DNA of 30,812 nucleotides from a virus. Positions 18,822-28,282 of this stretch are shown in pieces. The stretch's first letter is position 1. Each line of letters begins with the position of its first letter. The position numbers and the translations under genes were made by a program. The notes beneath the pieces were generated by a model that saw only the letters and a list, made by a program, of their open reading frames with translations, made no database searches and was not told the DNA's origin. Location of the stretch: positions 1 through 30,812 of the IMG/VR virus record IMGVR_UViG_3300010413_000237; one strand, 5' to 3'.

Positions 18822-20102
18822 ATGGCGGTATTGGACTTCCAGCTACACCAAAAGCAGCAGGAGGTCTTCTTCAGCCCGGCACGGTTCAAGGTTTGCGCCG
18901 CCGGGCGACGCGGCGGGAAGACATTCCTCGCCGCAGTCATCCTTATCATCGAGGCACTGAAGAACGAGACCGAGTGGGGCAAGCCCCTCGGCCCCGCGAA
19001 CGCGGTCTGGTACGTGGCCCCGACGTACTCACAGGCCAAGGACATCATGTGGGCGACGCTGAAGGCGCTCGCCGCACCTGTCGCGAAGCAGATCAAAGAG
19101 AAGGACCTGACCATCGTCATGCCGAACGACCGCATGATCGTGCTCAAGGGGTCCGACCGCGAGGACACACTGCGCGGTATCTCACTCAGTTACATCGTAC
19201 TCGACGAGTACGCGGACATGAAGCCCCACGTTTTCGACGTGATCCTGCGCCCGGCACTCTCCGATTGCCGTGGCGGTGCCCTGTTCATCGGTACGCCGAA
19301 GGGTAAGAACCACTTCTATGAGGTGTGGCTCGCGGCTGACGGTGAGGACCGGCCCGACTGGGAACCGTTCCACTTCTGTTCGCTCGACAATCCGATGATA
19401 GACCCGGCGGAAATCGAGGCGGCACGCGTCGAAATGACGGCCGAGGGCTTCGCTCAGGAGTACGAGGCCAAGTTTAGCTCCGGCGGTAACGGCGGATTCA
19501 AGCACGAGAACTTCGTCATCCTCGATAAGCTGCCCGAAGCCGGGCGCGGTACCGTTTACATCGCGGTTGACCCTAACGGATTCAAAGAAGTGAACGGAGT
19601 CACGGCCTCAAAGCTCAAGAAACTCGACGAAACCGCCATCGCGGTAGTCGAAATCCGCGCTGACGGCTGGTACGTGCTTGATATGATACACGGACGGTGG
19701 GATATTCGCGAGACAAGTCTGCGAATCGTGCGTGCGGCGCAGCGTTACAAGCCCGCAGCACTGGGTATCGAGAACATCGACGCCATCCGGCCGTACTTGG
19801 AAGACCAAATGAAGCGCCTGAACGTGTTCCCACACGTCGTGGCGCTGAGACACATGGGCCAACGTAAGGTTGACCGCATCATGTGGGCACTTCAGGGCCG
19901 CTTTGAGAACAAGCGCATCAAGTTCATCAAGGCGGATTGGAACAAACACCTCATCGACCAGCTCATGGACTTTCCGTCCCCGCTGAGTCACGATGATCTA
20001 CCGGACGCACTCGCGTACATTGACCAGTTGGGCGGCACAGTCTTCACCGATGACGTAATTATCGACGACTGGGACCCGCTTGACGAGGTTGCAGGGTACT
20101 AA
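18822..20102 (+). CDS. Terminase large subunit
   Basis: The 426-aa product has an N-terminal ATPase with Walker A AAGRRGGKT (K33) and Walker B YIVLDEYADM (D128, E129), then the coupling motif FIGTPKGKNHFYEVW (155-169). A C-terminal RNase H-like nuclease follows, beginning TVYIAVDPNGF (D250) and ending with SHDDLPDALAYID. It powers DNA packaging and cuts the genome. It is shorter than T7 gp19 (586 aa) and closer to the general Terminase_6-type layout. The ATG follows AAGCGGAGAAG with the preceding stop directly upstream. It is followed by the portal, its docking partner. Confidence 0.96.
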   Translation: MAVLDFQLHQKQQEVFFSPARFKVCAAGRRGGKTFLAAVILIIEALKNETEWGKPLGPANAVWYVAPTYSQAKDIMWATLKALAAPVAKQIKEKDLTIVMPNDRMIVLKGSDREDTLRGISLSYIVLDEYADMKPHVFDVILRPALSDCRGGALFIGTPKGKNHFYEVWLAADGEDRPDWEPFHFCSLDNPMIDPAEIEAARVEMTAEGFAQEYEAKFSSGGNGGFKHENFVILDKLPEAGRGTVYIAVDPNGFKEVNGVTASKLKKLDETAIAVVEIRADGWYVLDMIHGRWDIRETSLRIVRAAQRYKPAALGIENIDAIRPYLEDQMKRLNVFPHVVALRHMGQRKVDRIMWALQGRFENKRIKFIKADWNKHLIDQLMDFPSPLSHDDLPDALAYIDQLGGTVFTDDVIIDDWDPLDEVAGY

Positions 20103-20113
20103 CAGGAGACCAC

Positions 20114-22219
20114 ATGGCTCAAATCGTTGACATCGCGCCCGATCCGGCGCTCGAAAAGCTGAAGGACGCCGCCCCTGCCCGCGAGAGACTGGCTGGGTAC
20201 GTGTCAGGACTGGTTGATTCATGGGCCAGTGACCGTGACGGTGACGGCCGGAAGGAACGGTGGGAGGAATACTACCGCCTGTGGCGTGGTATCTGGTCAA
20301 CCGAGGACCGTAACCGCAACAGCGAGCGTTCCCGCATCATCACGCCTGCCTTGCAGCAGGCAATCGAGGCGGTTACCAGCGAGATCGAGTCCGCCATCCT
20401 CGACAAGGCCCAGTGGTTCGACGTTGAGGACGACATCACCGACCAGAGCCGGGAAGACATCCTTGCGCTGCGCGCTACCTTGCGCGAAGACATGGACGAG
20501 GCCCAGTTCCAGCAGGCGATGAACCAGATATTCCTGAACGGGTCCATCTTTGGCACCGGTATCGGGAAGATCATCGTTGACGAAGTCGACGTGATGGACG
20601 TACGTCAGGGACGCGTGAGTGTCGAGCTGACTACCGACACGAAAGTACTGGTCAAACTCATGCCGGTCATGCCGCAGGAGTTCGCCATCGACCCGGCCGC
20701 GCACAGCATAGCTGACGCGTTCGGCGTTGCACACATTTACTCCACCCCGAACCACATAGTCACGTCCCTGCAAAGGTCAGGCACGTACTACTCGTGTGAT
20801 GTCGGGTCCGCCATGCCGGAAGACCCGCTGGAAAGCGATGAGTCCCCGGCCTCTGACGCCAGCGCGGTGAACCTGATCGAGTACAACGGTCTGGTACCCC
20901 GCGCCTTACTGAAAGCAGCACGCGATGAAGCTGATCTCGAACGAGCCGGCGCTGACGACGAAGACGAGATTGAGGACATCCTGCAAGACGGCACCAACAC
21001 GGACGAAGACGACGACCTCGTCGAGGCCATCATCGTAATCGGTAACGGGAAACTGCTGAAGGCAGTCGAGAACCCGACCCTTACGAAGGAACGCCTGTTC
21101 GTAGCTTACCGGCACGAGATCGTACCCAACCAGTTCTGGGGACGCGGCGTAGCCGAGAAGGGTTACAACTCGCAGAAGGCGCTCGACGCCAGTATGCGCG
21201 CCCGTATCGACGGGCTGGCCCTGACTGTTCACCCGATGATGGGCATTGACTCGACGCGTATCCCTCGTGGCTTCCGCTTCGCTATCGCCCCCGGACGTTC
21301 GATCCTCACCACCGGTAACCCGGACGAGGTCCTGCGGCCGGTCAAGTTCGGAAACATGGACCCGAACCAGTTCACCCAGACGAGTGAGTTGGAACGCATG
21401 GTGAGCATGAGCACGGGCGGCTTCGATACCGCCGCTCCGGTGTCAGTTAACAACCGTAACGAGACGGCCTCCGGCATGAGCATGATGCTGGGTGGTTTCG
21501 TCAAGCGCAGCAAGCGCACGATCCGCAACATCGAGAATGAGTTCATCATTCCGCTGGTGAAGCAGGTCGCCCGCTTGTACATGCAGTTCGCACCTGACCG
21601 TTACCCGGCACGTGACGTGACCTTCAAGGCCATGAGCGTACTCGGTACGATGGCACGGGAACTGGAACAGAACCAGTTCGCGAGTATGCTGTCAACGGTA
21701 CCGCAGGATTCGCCTGCGTTCTGGATGCTGCTGCGCAGCGTGTATGAGCACAGTCAGCTTAGCAACCGGGAAGACATGGTCAAGTTGATCGACGCCCAGT
21801 TGCAGACGGCCATGAACCCGCCGCCGCCTCCGCCCGATCCGCTGATCGAGCTGCGACGCCTTGAGGTCATGGGTAAGCTGAGAACCGAATCGGCACGTAT
21901 TCAGGTCGAGTACATCCGTGCTCAGGCCGAGATCGCACGTGCTGCAAACGACGCACGTCTTGCCCAGAGCAAAGAAGCGAAGCTCGAAGCAGACGCAATC
22001 CTCTCACTGGCCAAAGCCGCTGCGGAAGAAATCGGCAACCAGTGGGCAATGTACAACGCGCAGCTCAAGCAACTGGAAAGCGAGGCTGCAAGTGACAACT
22101 TAGGGCTGGCTGAAAATGTCATTAAGATCGCAAGCACAACGGGACTTGGAGTCAATTCTGGAAACCCTCAACTCGACGGGGGGCAAGTTGCTGCTGGAGG
22201 AATGGGGCAACTTCCTTAA
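20114..22219 (+). CDS. Portal protein
   Basis: At 701 aa it is longer than the T7 portal (536 aa). The N-terminal part has RNSERSRIITPALQQAIEAV, a typical portal entry segment; the central part has GVAEKGYNSQKALDASMRAR and GGFDTAAPVSVNNRNETASG. After a proline run (about residue 569) comes a long Ala/Glu/Lys helical C-terminus (IRAQAEIARAANDARLAQSK). Portals form the dodecameric ring at the packaging vertex. An acidic insert (AGADDEDEIEDILQDG) is notable. AGGAG precedes the ATG by 7 bases. The end overlaps the next gene by 104 bases. Confidence 0.94.
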   Translation: MAQIVDIAPDPALEKLKDAAPARERLAGYVSGLVDSWASDRDGDGRKERWEEYYRLWRGIWSTEDRNRNSERSRIITPALQQAIEAVTSEIESAILDKAQWFDVEDDITDQSREDILALRATLREDMDEAQFQQAMNQIFLNGSIFGTGIGKIIVDEVDVMDVRQGRVSVELTTDTKVLVKLMPVMPQEFAIDPAAHSIADAFGVAHIYSTPNHIVTSLQRSGTYYSCDVGSAMPEDPLESDESPASDASAVNLIEYNGLVPRALLKAARDEADLERAGADDEDEIEDILQDGTNTDEDDDLVEAIIVIGNGKLLKAVENPTLTKERLFVAYRHEIVPNQFWGRGVAEKGYNSQKALDASMRARIDGLALTVHPMMGIDSTRIPRGFRFAIAPGRSILTTGNPDEVLRPVKFGNMDPNQFTQTSELERMVSMSTGGFDTAAPVSVNNRNETASGMSMMLGGFVKRSKRTIRNIENEFIIPLVKQVARLYMQFAPDRYPARDVTFKAMSVLGTMARELEQNQFASMLSTVPQDSPAFWMLLRSVYEHSQLSNREDMVKLIDAQLQTAMNPPPPPPDPLIELRRLEVMGKLRTESARIQVEYIRAQAEIARAANDARLAQSKEAKLEADAILSLAKAAAEEIGNQWAMYNAQLKQLESEAASDNLGLAENVIKIASTTGLGVNSGNPQLDGGQVAAGGMGQLP

Positions 22220-22412
22220 CCACCTAATCACCACGTCACCCGACCAGTGTGACACGAGTGAGAAGTGGCATCAGCGGCGCGGCGAGATCGCTGCGCTGCG
22301 GTTCGTACTGGCTGCGAAGGAACAGGCTCAGATGTCTCTGAAGAACCTGCCCGACCGTGAGTTCCCAGACGAACCCGCCAAGGAACCCGAACGTAACCAA
22401 CTGGAAGACTGA
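22116..22412 (+). CDS. Hypothetical protein between portal and scaffold
   Basis: The 98-aa frame starts MSLRSQAQRDLESILETLNS, with RRGEIAALRFVLAAKEQAQM in the middle and an acidic/Pro tail. The first third overlaps the portal C-terminal coding sequence in another frame, so the true start may be downstream, though no better start is seen. The stop is one base before the zinc-ribbon gene. Similar small proteins occur at this position in other podoviruses, from memory. Function unknown. Confidence 0.65.
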   Translation: MSLRSQAQRDLESILETLNSTGGKLLLEEWGNFLNHLITTSPDQCDTSEKWHQRRGEIAALRFVLAAKEQAQMSLKNLPDREFPDEPAKEPERNQLED

Positions 22413-22413
22413 C

Positions 22414-22659
22414 ATGCGCAGGATGCGCGACTTCAAGTGCGGTGCTTGTGGCACCGTACACGAACGGTACGCCGATGACGCTGACCACACGGACCCTTGT
22501 CCACAATGTGGTGAGTTGGCTGACCGTATCATTTCACCTGTCAGGTGTAAACTTGACGGCACTGACCCCGGCTTCCCCGGTGCCTACGACAAGTGGGCAC
22601 GGGATCACGAGAAGTGGGCGAAGCAAGCCGCCAAGAAATCCGCCGAGCATGGTGAATAA
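22414..22659 (+). CDS. FmdB-like zinc-ribbon protein
   Basis: The 81-aa product starts MRRMRDFKCGACGTVHERYA. Two CxxC knuckles, CGAC and CPQC, about 20 residues apart with F/Y and hydrophobic spacing match the FmdB-type zinc ribbon. It is often seen near portal genes in tailed phages; its function there is unknown. The remainder is charged (KWARDHEKWAKQAAKK). The upstream start with GGAAG at 7-8 bases is chosen over an ATG nine bases later. Confidence 0.85.
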   Translation: MRRMRDFKCGACGTVHERYADDADHTDPCPQCGELADRIISPVRCKLDGTDPGFPGAYDKWARDHEKWAKQAAKKSAEHGE

Positions 22660-22663
22660 CCTT

Positions 22664-22682
22664 AACCCCAATAACCCCGCTA
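22664..22682 (+). terminator. Weak stem-loop CCCC-GCTA-GGGG
   Basis: A 4-bp G/C stem with GCTA loop lies in the gap before the scaffold gene. It lacks a U tract, so termination would be weak; an RNA processing or stabilising role is equally possible. Confidence 0.25.
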
Positions 22683-22698
22683 GGGGCTGGAGTGATGT

Positions 22699-23562
22699 AT
22701 GACTGCCGTAATTGTTGAAGGCACCCCCGCAGAGCCGGGCGAAGATGATGTATTAGTTGATCTGTTTGCGAAGGACGACGAAGGCAAATTCGTCGATGTG
22801 GAGGCAGGGGCCGACACCGAACAGAGTGACGACGTGGACGTACAGGAACCGGCGAAGGTTGCTGGAAAGGACCAGCACCCGGAGACGAAAATTCCTGAGA
22901 AGTTCCGTAACAAGTCCGCCGAAGAAATCGCAGCGAGTTACGCCGACCTCGAAAGAGAGTTTGGGCGCAGGAACAACGAGCTGAATGAGCTTCGCCGCTT
23001 GACTGATGACATCCTTCGTGCGCAACTCTCACCAGAGAAACCCGCCGAGAAGGCGGAGGAACCGGAGCTTACCGCTCAGGACTTCCTCAACGATCCAGTG
23101 AACGCCGTTCGTAAGGTCATAGAGAATGACCCAGAACGTAAACGTGCAAAGGACGACGCCATTCAGGCGGCGCGTGACGCTGCACTTACGCGATTCCGTG
23201 AATCGCACCCTGACGCAAAGGACATCATGGCCAACCCGTCATTCATAGAATGGCTCCAGAAGGTCCCGTCGCGTTACCAGCGTTTCGTCGCAGCAGATGC
23301 GAACCTTGATTTCGATACCGCAAACGAAACCATCTCAACCTACAAAGAGGTAATCTCCGTGGCGAAGGCCGAAGCTGACCAGCAGCGCGAAGGCGCACTG
23401 CGTGACGTGAAGTCAGCCGCCCCGGCGAATAAGGCAGGTGGCAACAAGCGGAAGATTTATCGCAAGGCCGACATCTTCAAGCTGAAAGAAACCGACCCTG
23501 TCCGATACGAGAAGATGCAGGACGCAATCCTGACAGCCTATCGTGAGGGACGCGTAATCTAA
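22699..23562 (+). CDS. Capsid scaffolding protein
   Basis: The 287-aa product is acidic at the N-terminus (EDDVLVDLFAKDDEGKFVDV, DTEQSDDVDVQEPAKV), helical with coiled-coil character in the middle (LEREFGRRNNELNELRRLTD), and basic at the C-terminus (GGNKRKIYRKADIFKLKE). Charge layout, helix content and position between portal and capsid identify a scaffold that guides procapsid assembly; sequence-level family is not identified. GGAG lies 6-7 bases upstream. Confidence 0.85.
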   Translation: MTAVIVEGTPAEPGEDDVLVDLFAKDDEGKFVDVEAGADTEQSDDVDVQEPAKVAGKDQHPETKIPEKFRNKSAEEIAASYADLEREFGRRNNELNELRRLTDDILRAQLSPEKPAEKAEEPELTAQDFLNDPVNAVRKVIENDPERKRAKDDAIQAARDAALTRFRESHPDAKDIMANPSFIEWLQKVPSRYQRFVAADANLDFDTANETISTYKEVISVAKAEADQQREGALRDVKSAAPANKAGGNKRKIYRKADIFKLKETDPVRYEKMQDAILTAYREGRVI

Positions 23563-23587
23563 CCTTTAACTTTAGGAGTAATACATC

Positions 23588-24517
23588 ATGGCCGCATGGT
23601 CTGATCCCGCAACTAGCATGAACAACACCACTCAGGCTGTCTTCATCCCTGAGATTTGGTCCGACGAAGTCATCATGTCGTACCAGAAGTCCCTCGTTCT
23701 GGCGAACATCGTCAAGAAGTGGAACTTCGTAGGTAAGAAGGGTGACACCGTCCACGTTCCGAAGCCGACTCGCGGCAGCGCGAACGCCAAGGTCGCAGGT
23801 GTCATGGTGACCCTGAACGCCGCTACCGAAACGGAGCTGGCGGTTTCCATTAACAAGCACTACGAGTACTCGCGTCTGATCGAGGACATCACCAGCAAGC
23901 AGGCGCTGGCCTCCATGCGCGGTCACTACACCGAAGACGCAGGTTACGCGCTGGGTAAGCAGGTTGACACCGACCTCGGTGCCCTGATCGCCGGCCTGAA
24001 CGGCGGTACCGCGTACAGCACCGCTGTCATCGGTTCTGACGGTTCGACTGTGTGGAACCCGAGTGCCAATACCAACACCGGTAACGGTGCCGACATCGCC
24101 GACGCTGGCTTCCGCCAGATGATCGAGACGCTGGACAATGCCGACGTGCCCCTTGACATGCGCTACCTTGTGGTTCCCCCGAGCCAGAAGAACGTGCTGC
24201 TGGGTATCACCCGGTTCGTGTCGAGCGACTACGCTGCGCAGGGTATCGCGCTGAAGGGCCAGTTCGGTGAGCTGTATGGCGTGAAGGTCCTGACCTCCAC
24301 CAACCTGCCGACCGTTGCCGCGACGGACACCACGACTCTGTACAAGGCTTGCGTGCTGATGCACCGCGACGCTCTGGTTCACGCCGAGCAGCTCAAGGTT
24401 CGTTCGCAGACCCAGTACAAGCAGGAGTACCTCGCTGACCTGTTCACGGCGGACACCGTCTACGGTGTTTCCGAGTACCGTGACGAGTGCGGTGTGCCGT
24501 TCATCGTTCCCGTGTAA
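23588..24517 (+). CDS. Major capsid protein
   Basis: The 309-aa product starts MAAWSDPATSMNNTTQAVFI. It has features typical of phage coat proteins: an N-terminal arm, VGKKGDTVHVPKPTRG, YEYSRLIEDITSKQALASMR, and a C-terminal segment YLADLFTADTVYGVSEYRDE. It would adopt the HK97 fold and form the icosahedral head. The strong ribosome site TAGGAG and the terminator just downstream fit a highly expressed gene. Confidence 0.93.
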   Translation: MAAWSDPATSMNNTTQAVFIPEIWSDEVIMSYQKSLVLANIVKKWNFVGKKGDTVHVPKPTRGSANAKVAGVMVTLNAATETELAVSINKHYEYSRLIEDITSKQALASMRGHYTEDAGYALGKQVDTDLGALIAGLNGGTAYSTAVIGSDGSTVWNPSANTNTGNGADIADAGFRQMIETLDNADVPLDMRYLVVPPSQKNVLLGITRFVSSDYAAQGIALKGQFGELYGVKVLTSTNLPTVAATDTTTLYKACVLMHRDALVHAEQLKVRSQTQYKQEYLADLFTADTVYGVSEYRDECGVPFIVPV

Positions 24518-24541
24518 TCCAGCCATTACACGTTAATTGAG

Positions 24542-24568
24542 CGCCCCCTTCGGGGGGCGTTCCCTTTT
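24542..24568 (+). terminator. Rho-independent terminator after capsid gene
   Basis: A 7-bp stem CGCCCCC/GGGGGCG closed by a TTCG tetraloop (24542-24559) is followed by TTCCCTTTT. The stem is very stable, and its position directly after the capsid gene would raise capsid transcript levels relative to tail genes. Confidence 0.88.
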
Positions 24569-24583
24569 ACGTGGAGGAGTACG

Positions 24584-24784
24584 ATGGCCGAACACGACGC
24601 ACGGATAACCGTACTGGAGGTCGAGATGACCCATGTACAGAACGATGTCAAATCACTACTCGCGGAAGTCCGCGAACTCAACGAATCGTTGGCCCGCTAT
24701 CGCGGGGCATGGGGCGCGATCACAATGATCTTCGCCGCCATAGCCACGGCTGCTGGGCTGGCATTTAAGTTCTTTCACAAGTAA
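24584..24784 (+). CDS. Small coiled-coil plus membrane-span protein
   Basis: The 66-aa product has an N-terminal heptad-rich helix (ITVLEVEMTHVQNDVKSLLA) and a C-terminal membrane span (AITMIFAAIATAAGLAFKFF) ending in a short basic tail. This layout resembles XhlA-type proteins and some small holins. GGAGG lies about 6 bases upstream. The position among virion genes, without a lysin nearby, leaves the role open. Confidence 0.78.
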   Translation: MAEHDARITVLEVEMTHVQNDVKSLLAEVRELNESLARYRGAWGAITMIFAAIATAAGLAFKFFHK

Positions 24785-24798
24785 CACCGGAGACCGCA

Positions 24799-26661
24799 AT
24801 GGCGATATACAGGGGTGATGGGACGCCTACGGCAGGCGACATACTGTACGATCAGGCCGACCTCGACGCCGCTGTCGCTGCGGCTGCTGCTTCCGAAGCG
24901 GCTGCTGCAACTAGCGAGACCAACGCGGCAACCTCCGAGACCAACGCAGCGGCCAGTGCGGCTGCTGCTTCTACTTCCGAGACGAACGCTGCGGCCAGTG
25001 AAGCTGCCGCTGCTGCGTCCGCCTCCGCTTCTGCCGCGAGCGCAAGTGCTGCGGCGACAAGCGAAACCAATGCTGCCGCCAGCGAAGCTGCGGCTGCTGC
25101 AAGCTACGATTCCTTCGACGACCGGTACCTCGGCGCGAAGGCGAGTGACCCCGCGCTCGATAACGACGGCGACCCGCTGGTCGACGGCGCGCTGTACTGG
25201 AACACGACGAACAACGTCATGCGGGTCTACGATCTGGGTGGTGCCGCTTGGGCCGACATCGGCCGGGCAACCGCCAACATCACCGAGTGGACCGTCACCG
25301 GCACGACTACCACGTTCACCGGGAATGACGACAACGGACTTACGCTGAGCTACGCGCCCGGTTACGTGATGGTGTTTCAGAACGGTGTCCTTCTGGACCC
25401 GGATGACTACACCGCGACGAACGGTACCAGTGTGGTGCTTGGTGTAGCCGCCGAAAGCGGCGACACGGTGAACATCATCGGCTTCGGTACGTTCGACGTG
25501 AGCACGTCGTACACGAAGACTGAGAGTGACGCACGTTACTACACGCAAACCCAGCTCGACGCTGGTCAGCTTGATACCCGGTACTTCACGGAGACTGAGT
25601 GTAACGCTAACTTCGCACCGATCACCCGGCAGATCAAGAACCTGCTCATCAATCCGACGTTCGAGGTGCAGCAGCGCGGATCGTCATTCACGAACCTTGG
25701 TTCTGTGGCGTCTGCGTACACGTATGATCGGTGGATTGTGGAATCTGGTGGTGCGCAGCGGTTGTCGCTGTACCGAGGAACCATTCCAACCTCGTTCCTT
25801 GGTTACGCAGAGTTCGTAGTAACCACGGCAAACGCATCTCCGGCCGCAGGCGACTACTGCATGGTCAGCCAGCGTATCGAAGGGTTCCGTATCCGTAACG
25901 GAGCGTGGGGTGGGGCGTCGGCCCAGCCGATCACCATTGGGTTCTGGCACAATCACACTGTTACCGGAACGTACTCAGTGTCGATACGCAACCCGGCGAA
26001 CAACAGATCGTACATAGCGACGTACACTCAAGCGACGACTGCCACTTGGGAGTATGCCACGATCACCATTCCGGGTGACCAGACTGGAACGTGGCCGCAA
26101 ACCTCTGCCGCTGGTCTTCTGCTGCACTTCGTTATGATGTGTGGTTCTACCTACCATCAAACGGCCGGTGCGTGGCAGGCCGCGAATAAGGTTGCTGATC
26201 CGGCGCAGGCGAACGCCCTTGCCTCCGTGTCTAACGTGTTCCGTATAGGTAACGTCAAGGCACAGTACGGCAACGTGAACACACCGCTCGAAGACCTTGG
26301 CTTCGACGAGGAACTGGCGATGTGTCAGCGGTACTACGAGAAGTCGTATGATCCGTGGGTTGCTCCCGGCACAGTAACCGCGAATGGTTGCTCGTGGATG
26401 TTCGGGTCTGGTTTTACTGCTGCTGCGTATACTGTAGGGCAGGATGTCCAGTTCCGGGTTGAGAAGCGGGCGTCTCCGAACTTCGCTGCGTACTCGTCTG
26501 ACGGAACAGGTGGTGCCGCGTACGACGTAAACGGAGCGACTAACGTGACCCCGACGATCCTTGAGTATAACACCACGCGGTTCGCGTGGTACTGTACTAA
26601 CAGCGGTTCGTTCGGCGGGTGGCAGTTCAAGATGCACTGGGTAGCAGACGCGGAGATTTAG
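24799..26661 (+). CDS. Tail fibre or appendage protein with Ala-rich stalk
   Basis: The 620-aa product begins with a short head (MAIYRGDGTPTAGDI), then an Ala-rich region of about 80 residues with recurring SETNAA units (residues 30-105), expected to form a triple coiled coil. Next comes DDRYLGAKASDPALDNDGDP with GALYWNTTNN, a block common in phage tail fibres. The C-terminal half is a beta-rich domain (QIKNLLINPTFEVQQRGSSF onward) resembling carbohydrate-binding or fibre tip modules. It probably recognises the host surface. It lies between capsid and tail tube genes, earlier than the T7 fibre gene. Confidence 0.88.
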   Translation: MAIYRGDGTPTAGDILYDQADLDAAVAAAAASEAAAATSETNAATSETNAAASAAAASTSETNAAASEAAAAASASASAASASAAATSETNAAASEAAAAASYDSFDDRYLGAKASDPALDNDGDPLVDGALYWNTTNNVMRVYDLGGAAWADIGRATANITEWTVTGTTTTFTGNDDNGLTLSYAPGYVMVFQNGVLLDPDDYTATNGTSVVLGVAAESGDTVNIIGFGTFDVSTSYTKTESDARYYTQTQLDAGQLDTRYFTETECNANFAPITRQIKNLLINPTFEVQQRGSSFTNLGSVASAYTYDRWIVESGGAQRLSLYRGTIPTSFLGYAEFVVTTANASPAAGDYCMVSQRIEGFRIRNGAWGGASAQPITIGFWHNHTVTGTYSVSIRNPANNRSYIATYTQATTATWEYATITIPGDQTGTWPQTSAAGLLLHFVMMCGSTYHQTAGAWQAANKVADPAQANALASVSNVFRIGNVKAQYGNVNTPLEDLGFDEELAMCQRYYEKSYDPWVAPGTVTANGCSWMFGSGFTAAAYTVGQDVQFRVEKRASPNFAAYSSDGTGGAAYDVNGATNVTPTILEYNTTRFAWYCTNSGSFGGWQFKMHWVADAEI

Positions 26662-26670
26662 GAGTAAGAG

Positions 26671-27621
26671 ATGAGCAGACCACAATCAGCAGCACGTTAC
26701 GCGTGGCTCGATCTACTCGGGTCAGCTCAGACGTACACGGGACTCGCCACGTTCAGTGGCGGGGCCTCCGTTACCAATCTGACCGTGGGCGGCACCAACA
26801 CCATCAACACGAGCTGGACTACCCTTGGCGCTACACAGGGAGGCTTTCAGCGAGGCGGCGACACAGGGTACACCGCCTTTACGGGAGGCTCTGCCCTAGC
26901 CGCCGCCAATGGTGCGTATCTATCTTTGTACGGTAACACTCACGCCACGTACCCCGGAAGGCTGTACCTAGTTCCCGGCACTGCCGGTGAAGTGCTTATG
27001 TACAACAGCGCGACCGCAAAGGTACTTGAGACAACCACTGGTGGTATACTGGTTACAGGCTCGCTAACGGCCAACAGTACGACGGGAACGTCAAACCTTG
27101 TTAGTGACGCCGGCAACGGCTTCACACCGTACATCTTCATTAAGGAGAACGGTAACAACCGGGGAACGATGATGTACGATCCGGTGAACCACTGGATGGT
27201 CGTCAGGAAGTACGTCGACGCTACACCAGCGAGTGTGGCGTGTCAGCTATTGTTCTACGATTCGGGGCAGGTTCGCGTACACGACGTAATTAACTCGAAA
27301 GACTTCTACGTCGGTGGCTCAGCCCGCTACTACGACATGCAGGGCGAGGAGCAGATGACCTTCGCCGGCCGCGTTGCGGCGGCAGGTACGTCAGTACGCC
27401 TGCCTACCGGGTGGTCAAGTGTTAAGAACAGTACCGGCGACTACACAGTAACCCATAACCTCGGCACGGGCAACTACACAATCACTTGTGAGATGCTTGG
27501 CAACACAGGTGAGTGGTACGTGTACTCGTTGGCGGCTAACTCGTTTGGCATCAGGACGTATAACTTGAACACAACCACCCTCACTGATAAGCAGTGGATG
27601 TTCATAATGAGGATGGATTAA
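26671..27621 (+). CDS. Second tail appendage protein
   Basis: The 316-aa product starts MSRPQSAARYAWLDLLGSAQ and is rich in Gly, Thr, Asn and Tyr with short repetitive strands (FSGGASVTNLTVGGTNTINT, GGILVTGSLTANSTTGTSNL), the look of a trimeric fibre or spike. There is no peptidase or lyase motif visible. It follows the first appendage gene by 9 bases with TAGGAG as ribosome site. It may attach to, or complement, the first appendage in host recognition; that is inference. Confidence 0.75.
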   Translation: MSRPQSAARYAWLDLLGSAQTYTGLATFSGGASVTNLTVGGTNTINTSWTTLGATQGGFQRGGDTGYTAFTGGSALAAANGAYLSLYGNTHATYPGRLYLVPGTAGEVLMYNSATAKVLETTTGGILVTGSLTANSTTGTSNLVSDAGNGFTPYIFIKENGNNRGTMMYDPVNHWMVVRKYVDATPASVACQLLFYDSGQVRVHDVINSKDFYVGGSARYYDMQGEEQMTFAGRVAAAGTSVRLPTGWSSVKNSTGDYTVTHNLGTGNYTITCEMLGNTGEWYVYSLAANSFGIRTYNLNTTTLTDKQWMFIMRMD

Positions 27622-27630
27622 GGAGCGCAG

Positions 27631-28281
27631 ATGACTTACTTGCAACTCGTCAACGCCGTACTGGCCCGCCTGCGCAAGACGCAGGTGGCCACGTACAATG
27701 AGACGACGTACTCCTCGATGATTGCGGAGTTCGTCAATCAGGCCACCCGTGAGGTTGAGAACGCGTGGAACTGGAACAGCCTCCGCACCACCGTTCAGGT
27801 GGCGACGGTCGCTAATGACTACAGCTACTCGCTGACAGGCGTAGGACCCAACGTGTTCATCCTCGACGTGTTCAACGACACGAGTGACGAGCCACTGAAG
27901 GTGGCCCCAACCTCAACGTGGATGACGCAGAAGTTGCTGGCCAACAACCAGCCGAAGGGTCCACCCGAAGTGTACGACGTGAACGGCTTCGACGCGAGTG
28001 ACCAGCCCATCGTCAACATCTACCCGATACCTGACGGGGTGTACAACATCAACTTCAACGTGGTTGACAAGACGGTGTTCACCGCCGGCACTGACAAGAT
28101 CAGTGACACGTACTCGCTTGCGGTGGTGCTCCGTGCCACGATGCACGCGGTACAGGAACGCGGTGACGACGGAGGCCAGGACCTCGGGTACTTGCAGGAT
28201 CAGTACACGAAGGCCATTGGCGACGCTATCGCGTACGACGTGTCCCTCCACTACAGCGAGACAACTTGGTACGAGGATTAA
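27631..28281 (+). CDS. Tail tubular protein A (T7 gp11-like)
   Basis: The 216-aa product starts MTYLQLVNAVLARLRKTQVA. The helical opening, REVENAWNWNSLRTTVQVAT, and the beta region with IVNIYPIPDGVYNINFNVVD match the gp11-type adaptor that joins the portal to the tail nozzle in podoviruses. AAGGAG lies 5-6 bases upstream. The nozzle gene follows one base after the stop, as in T7. Confidence 0.92.
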   Translation: MTYLQLVNAVLARLRKTQVATYNETTYSSMIAEFVNQATREVENAWNWNSLRTTVQVATVANDYSYSLTGVGPNVFILDVFNDTSDEPLKVAPTSTWMTQKLLANNQPKGPPEVYDVNGFDASDQPIVNIYPIPDGVYNINFNVVDKTVFTAGTDKISDTYSLAVVLRATMHAVQERGDDGGQDLGYLQDQYTKAIGDAIAYDVSLHYSETTWYED

Positions 28282-28282
28282 C

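Noticed and set aside
23477-24526. 349-codon minus-strand frame opposite the capsid gene
   Set aside because: Shadow of the highly biased capsid gene; composition is Val/Leu/Gly/Arg-heavy without motifs.
27998-28282. 95-codon upstream extension of the tail tubular B frame
   Set aside because: It overlaps tail tubular A in another frame; the ATG at 28283 has a ribosome site and the family N-terminus.
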